A stretch of 6,169 nt of DNA from Pseudomonadota bacterium (GTDB lineage Bacteria > Pseudomonadota > Alphaproteobacteria > Rhizobiales > Rhizobiaceae), in assembly GCA_023444445.1 (NCBI GenBank), contig JAEXMK010000005.1, positions 1-6,169 on the forward strand. Direction: 5' to 3'. Position numbers and translations under genes: made by a program. Positions 1 to 6,169 of the stretch are shown here, piece after piece. Below the pieces are notes generated by a model. It was not told the DNA's origin, made no database searches, and saw only the letters and a list, made by a program, of their open reading frames with translations. Numbering within the stretch: the first letter of the stretch is position 1; every line of letters starts with the position of its first letter.

Positions 1-2
1 GC

Positions 3-1067
3 ACGCCCTTGGCCGCAGCGTTAGTCACGTCAAAAAAAGCAACCATGAGCGACGTCTCGAAACTCGCGGGCGTCTCCAAGATGACCGTTTCGCGGGTGCT
101 GGCCGATCCTGCCCTGGTGTCGGAAGAGACACGCCAGAAGGTGATGAAGGCGATCGAGAAGCTTGGCTATGTGCCGGATCGAATCGCCGGTTCGCTCTCT
201 TCCCGGCGCACCAATTTCATCACCGCCATCCTGCCGACGCTCACCAATTCCAACTTCGCAGACAGCGCGCAGGGGCTGGCCAAGGCGCTGCGCGCGGCCG
301 ATTACCAGTTGTTGATCGGTTACACGATGTATGACCTGCAGGAAGAGGAGCGCGTCATCCGCACCATGATGGAGCGCCGCCCCGATGCCATCGTCGTCGC
401 AGGCACGGTGCATACCAAGATGGCGAGCGAGGTTCTGATGCGCGCCGGCATCCCGATCGTGGAAATCTGGGACGTTCCGGAACACCCGATCGACCATGCG
501 GTTGGCTTTTCCAACTATGAGGTGGGAAGAAACGCCGCCAAATATCTAATATCGCTTGGTTTAAAGCGTATCGGCGCACTCGGCTCCCGGGCTGATGGCG
601 CCGTGAACGACTGGCGCGGCGAAAGCCGCCTTGTCGGGTTTGCGGCAGCGCTGCGCGAAGCCGGCATTTCCGACGATCTCATCATCCGCGAAGGCAGCGC
701 GCCGGTCTCCTATGATCACGGGGCAAAGACGCTCGGCTCCCTGCTCGCGAAGGCGCCCGATGTCGAAGGCATTTTTGCGGTCTCCGATATTTCCGCCGTC
801 GGCGCACTGATGGAATGTCACCGCCGCGGCATTGCCGTGCCCGATCAGGTGTCGATCCTCGGTTTTGGCGATTTCGATATCAGCCGGCAATGTTATCCCG
901 CAATTTCAACGATCCGTGTCGATGCCCAGATGATCGGCCGCAAGGCCGGCGAATTGCTGCTTTCGATATTGGAGCCGGAAAAGGATGCCGCTGTTCCCGA
1001 AGGCGCGCGGGTGGATGTCGGGTTCGAGCTGATCGTGCGGGAGACGACAAGGCGGTTGGCTCAGTGA
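3..1067 (+). CDS. LacI-family transcriptional regulator, GntR-like effector domain (5' end uncertain)
   Basis: A DNA-binding repressor or activator that would respond to a small ligand, probably a sugar or sugar acid. Counting from the TTG at 9, residues 12-33 form the LacI helix-turn-helix (TMSDVSKLAGVSKMTVSRVL). A hinge follows at about 55-68 (VPDRIAGSLSSRR), then a periplasmic-binding-protein-like effector domain at about 69-350. The stretch at 150-172 (VEIWDVPEHP, then AVGFSNYEVGR) resembles the E. coli gluconate repressor GntR subgroup as I recall it; that is a resemblance, not proof of ligand. The 352-residue length is normal. The start is unsettled: the frame is open to the window edge, TTG at 9 has no visible Shine-Dalgarno sequence, and ATG at 45 would cut into the first helix-turn-helix residues. 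A start upstream of the window is likely. It ends convergently with the hydroxyproline-type operon, so a regulatory link to that operon is not shown; it may serve genes to the left. Confidence 0.9.
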   Translation, partial: TPLAAALVTSKKATMSDVSKLAGVSKMTVSRVLADPALVSEETRQKVMKAIEKLGYVPDRIAGSLSSRRTNFITAILPTLTNSNFADSAQGLAKALRAADYQLLIGYTMYDLQEEERVIRTMMERRPDAIVVAGTVHTKMASEVLMRAGIPIVEIWDVPEHPIDHAVGFSNYEVGRNAAKYLISLGLKRIGALGSRADGAVNDWRGESRLVGFAAALREAGISDDLIIREGSAPVSYDHGAKTLGSLLAKAPDVEGIFAVSDISAVGALMECHRRGIAVPDQVSILGFGDFDISRQCYPAISTIRVDAQMIGRKAGELLLSILEPEKDAAVPEGARVDVGFELIVRETTRRLAQ

Positions 1068-1101
1068 AGCTTTAGCGATCAGAACCAGCGGGGGCCGCTT
1101 G

Positions 1102-1217
1102 TTTCTTCTCCCCGCCGGGGAGAAGTCCGCGGCAGCGGGATGAGGGGGCAAGCTCTCCGCATATCGTTAGCGTTGCCCCCTCATCCGACCATTCGGGCCA
1201 CCTTCTCCCCGGGGGGG
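1102..1217. repeat. RIME-like intergenic mosaic palindromic repeat, right end degraded
   Basis: A cluster of nested inverted repeats in the convergent intergenic region. CTTCTCCCC (1105-1113) and GGGGAGAAG (1117-1125) form a perfect 9-bp stem with a 3-nt loop. The 14-bp arm at 1138-1151 (GGATGAGGGGGCA plus A) is perfectly complementary to 1173-1186, around a 21-nt spacer. CTTCTCCCC recurs at 1202-1210 and can also pair with 1117-1125, so the whole element folds on itself in more than one way. After 1210 a G-run replaces the expected GGGGAGAAG arm, so the third hairpin is broken. The motif set (CTTCTCCCCG, GGATGAGGGG, CCCTCATCCG, TTCGGGCCACC) matches what I recall of the Rhizobium-specific intergenic mosaic elements. 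Assignment to RIME1 specifically is from memory. It may act as an mRNA 3'-end stabiliser or weak bidirectional terminator, but no T-run follows either stem. Confidence 0.7.
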
Positions 1218-1248
1218 ATAATAAATATGCGGCACCGCCGTGGCATAT
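1218..1248 (-). terminator. Candidate rho-independent terminator of the minus-strand operon
   Basis: Read on the minus strand, 35-58 nt past the racemase-family stop codon, ATATGC (1225-1230 on +) pairs with GCATAT (1243-1248). CAC (1233-1235) pairs with GTG (1240-1242), giving a 9-bp stem with a 2-nt bulge and a CGCC loop. On the minus strand the stem is followed by TTATTAT (1224-1218), a short U-rich tail. On the plus strand no T-run follows, so the direction fits the hydroxyproline-type operon and not the LacI gene. The AU-rich stem base and imperfect U tract make it a weak candidate. Confidence 0.4.
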
Positions 1249-1282
1249 CTCAACATTCCACCTAAGTGACCTGGAAAGCCCC

Positions 1283-2311
1283 CTACCTCGCACCCCAGGT
1301 ATCCGTCAGCCGATACCCCTCCGGCCACGGATCGGACGGATCAAGCATGTGCTGGTGGATACCGGTGATCCAGCCTCGGCCGGAGATTTCCGGCAGGATG
1401 GCCGGGCGGTCGCCAACTGTTGTCGTTCCGAGAATACGGCCGGTGAAGGTCGAGCCGATCAGCGACACTGCCGTCAGCGCTTCACCTTCCTTCATTTCGC
1501 CGCGTGCATGCAGCACGGCCATACGGGCGGAAAGCGCCGTGCCGGTCGGCGAGCGGTCCACCTTGCCCGGCTGGATGGCGACGGCCGCCCCTGCCCGCAG
1601 GCCTTCCGCCGTGCGCTCCACCTTGCCGGCGAACAGGCAGAAGGAAAAATGCCGCCAGTCAGGGTTTTCGGGATGGTCGAAACCCAAAGCCCTGTTGGCG
1701 GCATTGGTGATGCGCACGCCGAGGCGGGCGATCTCATGCGCCTCTTCCGGCTTCAGGCTGAAACCCATAGATTCGGCATCCACGATGACGAAGCTGTCGC
1801 CGCCATAGGCGGTGTCGACCTTCAGCGTGCCGAGACCGTCAACCTCAAGCTCGACATCGAGCTTCGCGGCAAAGCTCGGCAGGTTCTGCACGAAAATGCG
1901 CTCGGCCTTGCCGTTGCGGCATTCGGCGCGCACCTTAACCAGTCCGCCGGGCGCTTCCAGCAGCATGTGGGTTTCCGGCTCCTGCATCGGCACGATGCCG
2001 CCATCCAGCAGCACTGTGGAAACGCAGATGGAGTTGGAGCCGGACATGGGCGGCGTGTCTTCCGGCTCCATGATGATGAAGGCAGCATCCGCGTCAGGAT
2101 GTTTCGGCGGCACCAGCAGGTTGACATGGCGGAAGACGCCGCCGCGAGGCTCGTTGAGCACGAAATTGCGCAGCGTCTCGTCGCGGGCGATGAAGCGGCT
2201 CTGTTCCCAGATCGTATCGCCCGGCGGCGGCTTCACCCCACCGACGATCACATCCCCCACCTCACCTTCCGCATGGGCGGAAATCACATGAACTGTCTTG
2301 ATACTGCGCAT
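1283..2311 (-). CDS. Proline racemase / hydroxyproline epimerase-family protein with Ser/Thr active-site pair
   Basis: A cytosolic, cofactor-independent enzyme of the proline racemase superfamily, 342 residues, full family length. Known members racemise proline, epimerise 4- or 3-hydroxyproline at C2, or dehydrate trans-3-hydroxy-L-proline. Recognisable blocks are [11 protein letters not shown] (11-21), PRGG (55-58), [11 protein letters not shown] (89-99), APGG (120-123), YGGDSF (169-174) and [12 protein letters not shown] (252-263). The catalytic positions are Ser90 and Thr256. Racemases and epimerases normally have Cys/Cys or Ser/Cys, and trans-3-hydroxyproline dehydratases have Cys/Thr, so neither catalytic cysteine is present and the activity cannot be read from the motifs. 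Cys96 lies six residues beyond Ser90. The start is well supported: GAGGAG sits 6 nt before the ATG and overlaps the upstream stop, and only 10 bp separate it from aconitase X. It is the last gene of the operon. Family assignment is secure; the substrate is probably a hydroxyproline isomer by context. Confidence 0.9.
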   Translation of the reverse strand: MRSIKTVHVISAHAEGEVGDVIVGGVKPPPGDTIWEQSRFIARDETLRNFVLNEPRGGVFRHVNLLVPPKHPDADAAFIIMEPEDTPPMSGSNSICVSTVLLDGGIVPMQEPETHMLLEAPGGLVKVRAECRNGKAERIFVQNLPSFAAKLDVELEVDGLGTLKVDTAYGGDSFVIVDAESMGFSLKPEEAHEIARLGVRITNAANRALGFDHPENPDWRHFSFCLFAGKVERTAEGLRAGAAVAIQPGKVDRSPTGTALSARMAVLHARGEMKEGEALTAVSLIGSTFTGRILGTTTVGDRPAILPEISGRGWITGIHQHMLDPSDPWPEGYRLTDTWGAR

Positions 2312-2316
2312 TCAGT

Positions 2317-2323
2317 TCTCCTC
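2317..2323 (-). promoter_or_regulatory. Ribosome binding site of the racemase-family gene, embedded in the aconitase X stop
   Basis: GAGGAGA on the minus strand lies 5-6 nt before the ATG at 2311 and overlaps the TGA stop of aconitase X (2324-2322). Ribosomes terminating on aconitase X would sit on this site, which suggests translational coupling of the two genes. Confidence 0.75.
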
Positions 2324-4031
2324 ACGAAAGCCAGACAGGAAGGCGGGATACGGCACGGCCGGTCAGCGCACTGTCGACGCAGTCGGCAAGGCTGCCGAAG
2401 CGCACCGCGCGACCGCTCAAGCCCGGACCGTAATGGGCGTATTTGCCGGAGTTGGTCATCAGCGCTCTTGTCTTCGTCGGAAAGACCGGCTCGGAAATCG
2501 AACACCAGCAGAGATCCGGCAGCATCTGCACGCCGCTGTCCTTCAGGCTCTGCAGCGTGCCGTCCTGCACGGCCGCATCGATGACCTGCTGACCGGCGGT
2601 GACGATGACGGCGACATCCGCATGGCGCTTGCGGCCATTAAACACGGCCGCCAGCGCCCGACATTCCTCCAGCGAGGCGTGCGGGCTGCCGATGGCAACG
2701 AGCTGCACCTCTACCGGTCCCTCATTCAGTAGCGACCAGCCGGCAGCCATATCGGCGAGCGAAATAGTCACCGTCCCGGCAGTTTCGAGCGGCGCAAGTT
2801 CCGCTTCCGGCGTCACACCCTCGATATGCAGCATGGGCGAGGCAGAGGTGGTGCCGAAGGCGGCACAAAGCGCTTTCAGATCATCCCGCGACGGTTTTGC
2901 AGCTCCAAGACCACGCAGCAAAGGAATGCAATCCGGTGCGGCCTTGCCGGCGAGATAGCCGACGAGCGGCCAGAAGGCGTCATCGATACCAGCTGGCAGG
3001 GCCACATCGACGATGCGCTGCGGCCGGCGGTTCTCTTCGAGATATACGCCCGAAAGCGGCGCCCTGCCCGTCATCGCAATGCAGAGATCGAGAAAATCCG
3101 GGTGCTTTGCGGTGCGGGCACCGAGCACCGTATTGGCGAAGATCACCGCATTCGACTCGGCCCAGCCGATCGATTCACCGGCACTTGGCGCACTGTCCAG
3201 CAGGTAAGGCGAACAGGTGAAGGTGGGGCGGCAGCCCATGCGAACATAGGCATCCGCCAGCCTTGCGGCCGGATCGCCGAAATCCTCGGGCACGCCCTGC
3301 GCCCGCCAATGCGCCTTGTCCACCGAAATAGCGTTCATGGTGGTTGGCACCCGCACCTTGCCGCCCATGTCAGCCATTTTTTCGGCAAAGGTGAGGTTGG
3401 CAGGGCTGGCATAGATACAGCCATCGATATGACACTGCGTCACATCAACAAGCGCCGATGCCCCCTGCTGGGCGGCCATGGCGACGATGATGCGCATGGC
3501 CTGCCGCGCGGCAATGCCGTCGCGCCCTTCCAGCATTGCGCCGTCGTCTTCCTTCAAGTCGAGATGGGCCGTCGCCAGCGGTGCGATGGCAAGCGAGATA
3601 CCGTCGGCCTCAATGGTGTTCTCATTGATGCTGACATGCGCAGCACGCGAGAAGCGGGCGAAATTATCCGCATCGAGACGGACAACCGGCAGAGCCCTGT
3701 CGAACATTTCCGCTGCAACGAGGGCACCGAGCGTCAAGACGTCTTCCGCCTCGCAGAAAACCAGCGCCGCGGGCGCACGGCTGGTGAGGATGAGATCGAG
3801 CAGCACGCCGGAACCGGTGCAGGAGCCGCGGCTGGTGGGCATGAACAGCACGCCGCCGGTGAGACAGACGCCGTGCAGCGGGTGATGCACGTCGATCACC
3901 TTGCCGGTGGCGGGATCGACCCCGCCCCAGAAGCTCAGCGCCTCGGTCGTGGCGATGACCTTACCTTCAGCGGCACCAGCCAGAATGCTGCGTGCCTCAG
4001 GGGTGGTGACTGGCGAAACGGCAGAAGACAT
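2322..4031 (-). CDS. lhpI: Type-I aconitase X, cis-3-hydroxy-L-proline dehydratase
   Basis: Predicted to dehydrate cis-3-hydroxy-L-proline to delta1-pyrroline-2-carboxylate in the cytosol. This activity was shown for fused (type-I) aconitase X, called LhpI or AcnX, by Watanabe and colleagues. The protein is 569 residues from ATG 4031. The small swivel domain (DUF126-like) comes first, with GVCLTGG (54-60) and [11 protein letters not shown] (65-75). The large AcnX domain (DUF521-like) follows, with [10 protein letters not shown] (173-182), TQCHIDGC (198-205), TCSPY (272-276), GWAESNAV (299-306), [11 protein letters not shown] (505-515) and [11 protein letters not shown] (527-537). The swivel-then-large fusion separates it from the two-subunit archaeal mevalonate-5-phosphate dehydratases. 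Cys and Glu residues in these blocks are candidate iron-cluster ligands, but I cannot say which from the sequence. An in-frame ATG 33 bp upstream (4064) lacks a Shine-Dalgarno sequence; the chosen ATG has AGGGAG 7 nt before it. It is preceded by the only sizeable gap in the operon. Confidence 0.92.
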   Translation of the reverse strand: MSSAVSPVTTPEARSILAGAAEGKVIATTEALSFWGGVDPATGKVIDVHHPLHGVCLTGGVLFMPTSRGSCTGSGVLLDLILTSRAPAALVFCEAEDVLTLGALVAAEMFDRALPVVRLDADNFARFSRAAHVSINENTIEADGISLAIAPLATAHLDLKEDDGAMLEGRDGIAARQAMRIIVAMAAQQGASALVDVTQCHIDGCIYASPANLTFAEKMADMGGKVRVPTTMNAISVDKAHWRAQGVPEDFGDPAARLADAYVRMGCRPTFTCSPYLLDSAPSAGESIGWAESNAVIFANTVLGARTAKHPDFLDLCIAMTGRAPLSGVYLEENRRPQRIVDVALPAGIDDAFWPLVGYLAGKAAPDCIPLLRGLGAAKPSRDDLKALCAAFGTTSASPMLHIEGVTPEAELAPLETAGTVTISLADMAAGWSLLNEGPVEVQLVAIGSPHASLEECRALAAVFNGRKRHADVAVIVTAGQQVIDAAVQDGTLQSLKDSGVQMLPDLCWCSISEPVFPTKTRALMTNSGKYAHYGPGLSGRAVRFGSLADCVDSALTGRAVSRLPVWLS

Positions 4032-4143
4032 CGAAAATCTCCCTGAAGCATTTCCAGTAAACATGCGTCGCGGTGTGACGCCCGGAAAATGCGTGAAAAA
4101 AGAGCCAGAGAATTTTTGCGTTTCGGAGAAAAGCCCAAACTCT
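4032..4143 (-). other. Intra-operon gap with imperfect palindrome and small hairpin
   Basis: This 112-bp non-coding stretch between the dehydrogenase stop and the aconitase X start is the only sizeable gap in the minus-strand operon. It holds a 19-bp imperfect palindrome at 4048-4066 (outer arms GCAT and ATGC, centre at 4057), 17 bp before the start codon. Next to it is a perfect 5-bp stem, GCGTC/GACGC, with a 7-nt loop (4065-4081). The distal part (about 4100-4143) is A/T-richer than its surroundings. I see no convincing -35/-10 pair. It could hold a secondary promoter, operator or RNA-processing site, but nothing in it proves that. Confidence 0.35.
4039..4044 (-). promoter_or_regulatory. 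Ribosome binding site that decides the aconitase X start
   Basis: AGGGAG on the minus strand is separated by 7 nt from the ATG at 4031. The alternative in-frame ATG at 4064 is preceded by a GC-rich stretch without any purine-rich core, so the shorter 569-residue product is preferred. Confidence 0.75.
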
Positions 4144-5385
4144 CTAGAAGCGTTGCGGCGAAAATGCCCCTGTATCGATGGCGGGTCTTTGGCCCGTCAG
4201 AAGATCGGCGACGATGCGGGCCGTGCCTGCCGATTGCGTCAGCCCCAGATGCCCGTGGCCGAAAGCATAAACCACCCGTGCCGTGTGCCGCGCTTGCCCG
4301 ATGGCCGGCAGGCTGTCCGGCAGCGAGGGGCGAAAGCCCATCCACTGCTTGCCGCCTTCAGTTTTCAGGCCCGGCAGGAAGGCCTTCGCCTTGGTCAAAA
4401 GCGCCTCGGAACGGGCGAAATTGGCCGGAAGCTCCAGCCCGCCCAACTCAACCGCACCGCCGACGCGAATGCCGGAGGAAAGCCGCGTAACGACGAAACC
4501 ATGGCCGCCAAAGGTCACCTGCGTGCGCAGATCGAAAGCACAGGAAGGCAGCGTGGTATTATAACCCCGTTCCGTTTCCAGCGGAATTTTTTCGCCAAGT
4601 GAACGGGCGATGCGGTGCGAGAAAGCGCCGGCCGCCAGCACCACCTTGCCTGCCTTGCGGGTGCGGCCATCATGGCTCAGCACCTCGACACCGTCTTCCA
4701 GCGGTCGCAGCGAAGCGACATCAAGGCATTCGATGCGGCCGCCAATGGTGCGGAAATGCTCGGCCAACGCCAGCGTATAAAGCTTGGGATCGGCGATGGA
4801 AAACCAGCCGGGCGTAAAGGTGCCGCAGGTAAAACGCGGCGCGATGCCTGGCTGTATCTCGGCCATCTGCTCGGCGTTCAGATGCCGGAACTCGATGCCG
4901 TGACGTTCGCGCGCCTTCCAGCCGGCAAGCGAAGCTTCGAATTCCGCCTCGCTTTCATAGACCTGAAGGTTGCCCTCCTTGCGCAGCATGGTGATGGTGT
5001 CCGTCTTTTTGAGAAACGGCTCCAGCTCTGCTTTGGAAAGGTCCATCAGCGCCGTCTGCGCGGCGGTTGAATGCTCGACCTTCGATGCCGCACAGGCCCG
5101 CCAGAAACGAAACATCCACGGCGCGATTTTCAACGCATAGGCCGGCGGCACACTGAGAGGCCCAAGCGGATCGAGCAGCCATTTCGGCGCCTTCCAGAGA
5201 ATGCCGGGCGATGCGAGCGGCAGGATATCGGTGAAGGCGAAAGCGCCGGCATTGCCGGCAGAGGCGCCAGCTGCCGGGCCCTCGCGGTCTATGACCGTGA
5301 CCGAAAGACCGCGGCTCTGCGCCGCGATTGCCGCCGAGAGGCCGACGACGCCGGCCCCAATGACGATGACATCATGTGCAGGCAT
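4144..5385 (-). CDS. FAD-dependent D-amino-acid dehydrogenase (DadA/DAO family), probable D-hydroxyproline dehydrogenase
   Basis: A 413-residue flavoprotein of the DAO superfamily, expected to oxidise a D-amino or D-imino acid to its imine and pass electrons to the respiratory chain. The N-terminal Rossmann FAD motif is [10 protein letters not shown] (6-15, GxGxxG at 10-15), with the ribose-binding acid Asp33 at the end of the second strand (VTVID). A second conserved stretch, SAGNAGAFA (42-50), follows, as in DadA-like enzymes. VVLAAGAFS (248-256) and the C-terminal FAD-closing segment [15 protein letters not shown] (373-387) complete the fold. No signal peptide is seen. Its ATG shares one base with the stop of the ABC ATPase (TAATG) and lacks a strong Shine-Dalgarno sequence, which suggests translational coupling. 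With a racemase-family gene and aconitase X downstream, a D-hydroxyproline or D-proline substrate is the best inference. A general DadA-like or sarcosine/glycine-oxidase-like activity cannot be excluded. Confidence 0.87.
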   Translation of the reverse strand: MPAHDVIVIGAGVVGLSAAIAAQSRGLSVTVIDREGPAAGASAGNAGAFAFTDILPLASPGILWKAPKWLLDPLGPLSVPPAYALKIAPWMFRFWRACAASKVEHSTAAQTALMDLSKAELEPFLKKTDTITMLRKEGNLQVYESEAEFEASLAGWKARERHGIEFRHLNAEQMAEIQPGIAPRFTCGTFTPGWFSIADPKLYTLALAEHFRTIGGRIECLDVASLRPLEDGVEVLSHDGRTRKAGKVVLAAGAFSHRIARSLGEKIPLETERGYNTTLPSCAFDLRTQVTFGGHGFVVTRLSSGIRVGGAVELGGLELPANFARSEALLTKAKAFLPGLKTEGGKQWMGFRPSLPDSLPAIGQARHTARVVYAFGHGHLGLTQSAGTARIVADLLTGQRPAIDTGAFSPQRF

Positions 5386-6107
5386 TACCGCACGCTCGCC
5401 AGGAACTTCTGGGTTTCTGCATGCTGCGGCGCGCCGAACAGCTGGTCCGGCGTGCCGATTTCCGCCATCACGCCCTGATGGAAGAAGGCAACGCGGTTCG
5501 AGACATCACGGGCAAACGCCATTTCATGGGTGACGCAGATCATCGTCATGCCTTCATCCGCCAGCATCTTCAGCGTATCGAGCACCTCGCCCACCAGCAT
5601 CGGATCAAGCGCTGACGTGACTTCGTCGAACAGCATATATTCCGGCGACATGGCGAGCGCGCGGGCAATCGCCATACGCTGCTGCTGGCCGCCGGACATG
5701 CGGTTCGGATAGACCTTCAGCTTTTCGGCAAGACCCACATGGGTCAATTGCTTGACCGCGATTTCCTCGGCCTTCTCCTTGGAAATACCGAGCACCTTGC
5801 GTGGCGCCAGCATGACGTTTTCCAGCACCGTCAGATGCGGAAAGGCGTTCCATTGCTGGAAAACGATACCGACCTTGCGGCGCAGCTTGTTGAGATCGGT
5901 CGATTTGGCATGCACCTCGGTGCCGTCAATGACGATCTTGCCGCTGTCGATCGGCTCAAGGCCGTTGATGCAGGTGAGCAGCGTCGACTTGCCGGAACCG
6001 GAACCGCCGATGATGGTGACGACCTCACCCTTGTTGACGGTAAGGTTGATCCCTTTCAGAACCTCCAGCGGGCCGAAGGATTTGCGGACGTTTTCGATCT
6101 CAATCAT
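5385..6107 (-). CDS. Polar amino acid ABC transporter ATP-binding protein
   Basis: The ATPase subunit of a polar amino-acid (PAAT/HisP-GlnQ type) importer on the cytosolic face of the inner membrane, 240 residues, typical length. Walker A is GGSGSGKST (34-42), the Q-loop FQQWN (83-87), the signature MSGGQQQR (137-144), Walker B YMLFDE (157-162), the D-loop SALD (165-168) and the H-loop His194. All catalytic positions are intact. The position after Walker B Glu is Val (DEVTSALDP) where many relatives have Pro, a variation also found in functional members. The gene overlaps the permease by 8 bp and ends one base into the dehydrogenase start, so it is embedded in the operon. Only a weak GGTGG precedes its ATG by 7 nt, consistent with coupling to permease translation. 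Hydroxyproline or a similar imino acid is the substrate implied by context; the ATPase itself does not determine specificity. Confidence 0.95.
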   Translation of the reverse strand: MIEIENVRKSFGPLEVLKGINLTVNKGEVVTIIGGSGSGKSTLLTCINGLEPIDSGKIVIDGTEVHAKSTDLNKLRRKVGIVFQQWNAFPHLTVLENVMLAPRKVLGISKEKAEEIAVKQLTHVGLAEKLKVYPNRMSGGQQQRMAIARALAMSPEYMLFDEVTSALDPMLVGEVLDTLKMLADEGMTMICVTHEMAFARDVSNRVAFFHQGVMAEIGTPDQLFGAPQHAETQKFLASVR

Positions 6108-6168
6108 TGGGGGACCACCGTCTTTCGAGATACCCGCCGAAACGGGCGATGGGGAAGCTGATAAGGAA
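6100..6168 (-). CDS. Amino acid ABC transporter permease, C-terminal end only
   Basis: Partial: the last 22 codons of a gene entering from the right edge. The translated tail is FLISFPIARFGGYLERRW then SPND, ending in TGA at 6102-6100. The end of a hydrophobic helix followed by PIARxGxYLERR is the usual C-terminus of polar amino-acid (HisM/GlnP type) permeases. The reading frame overlaps the ATPase start by 8 bp, the classic arrangement of permease and ATPase genes in these importers. The binding protein and any second permease would lie further right, outside the window. Confidence 0.75.
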   Translation of the reverse strand, partial: FLISFPIARFGGYLERRWSPND

Positions 6169-6169
6169 G

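Noticed and set aside
1105..1125. CTTCTCCCC/GGGGAGAAG hairpin as an intrinsic terminator of the LacI gene
   Set aside because: The stem is perfect, but no T-run follows it on either strand, so it is better treated as part of the repeat element.
1105..1210. CRISPR-like array from the recurring CTTCTCCCC motif
   Set aside because: The motif occurs only twice, is short and takes part in inverted repeats; there is no regular repeat-spacer pattern and no cas gene.
1349..2584. A 411-codon open frame on the + strand opposite the racemase-family and aconitase X genes
   Set aside because: It spans two real genes antisense, has low-complexity Arg/His/Ala-rich composition typical of GC-rich shadow frames, and shows no recognisable domain.
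2826..4046. A 406-codon open frame on the + strand inside the aconitase X gene
   Set aside because: It lies wholly antisense to a strongly supported conserved gene, with shadow-frame composition and no motifs.
4062..4064. Upstream ATG giving a 580-residue aconitase X
   Set aside because: No Shine-Dalgarno sequence precedes it, whereas the ATG at 4031 has AGGGAG at 7-nt spacing and gives a normal family length.
3901..4602. A 233-codon + strand frame crossing the gap between aconitase X and the dehydrogenase
   Set aside because: Most of it is antisense to the two neighbouring genes, and the part in the gap has no ribosome binding site or family resemblance.

Overview
The window looks like an alphaproteobacterial chromosome or megaplasmid segment, most likely from Rhizobiaceae and probably Agrobacterium or a close relative. 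This rests on the GC-rich codon use, rhizobial-type protein sequences, and an intergenic palindromic repeat resembling the rhizobial RIME family. The genus is an inference from recalled family resemblance, not a search result.

Layout: a LacI-family regulator runs on the + strand at the left edge (about 3-1067; its 5' end may lie outside the window). A 215-bp convergent intergenic region follows (1068-1282), holding a RIME-like mosaic of inverted repeats and a hairpin that could terminate the opposing operon. Everything from 1283 to the right edge is one tightly packed minus-strand operon. In transcription order it is: the last 22 codons of an amino-acid ABC permease (6168-6100), its ATPase (6107-5385), a DadA-like FAD amino-acid dehydrogenase (5385-4144), a fused type-I aconitase X (4031-2322), and a proline racemase/hydroxyproline epimerase-family protein (2311-1283). 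Junctions are overlapping or nearly so (8-bp overlap, 1-bp overlap, 112-bp gap, 10-bp gap).

Together this reads as an uptake and catabolism cassette for hydroxyproline isomers. The ABC system would import an amino or imino acid. Type-I aconitase X is known to dehydrate cis-3-hydroxy-L-proline to delta1-pyrroline-2-carboxylate. The racemase-family protein plus the FAD dehydrogenase form a plausible second branch through a D-isomer. No pyrroline-2-carboxylate reductase or pyrroline-hydroxycarboxylate deaminase lies in the window, so the pathway would have to be completed elsewhere.

The most unusual point is that the racemase-family protein has Ser and Thr at the two positions that are normally Cys/Cys (racemase, epimerase) or Cys/Thr (trans-3-hydroxyproline dehydratase), so its reaction cannot be assigned from motifs. 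The best candidate for unexplained regulation is the 112-bp gap before aconitase X, the only sizeable gap within the operon, which contains an imperfect palindrome and a small hairpin.
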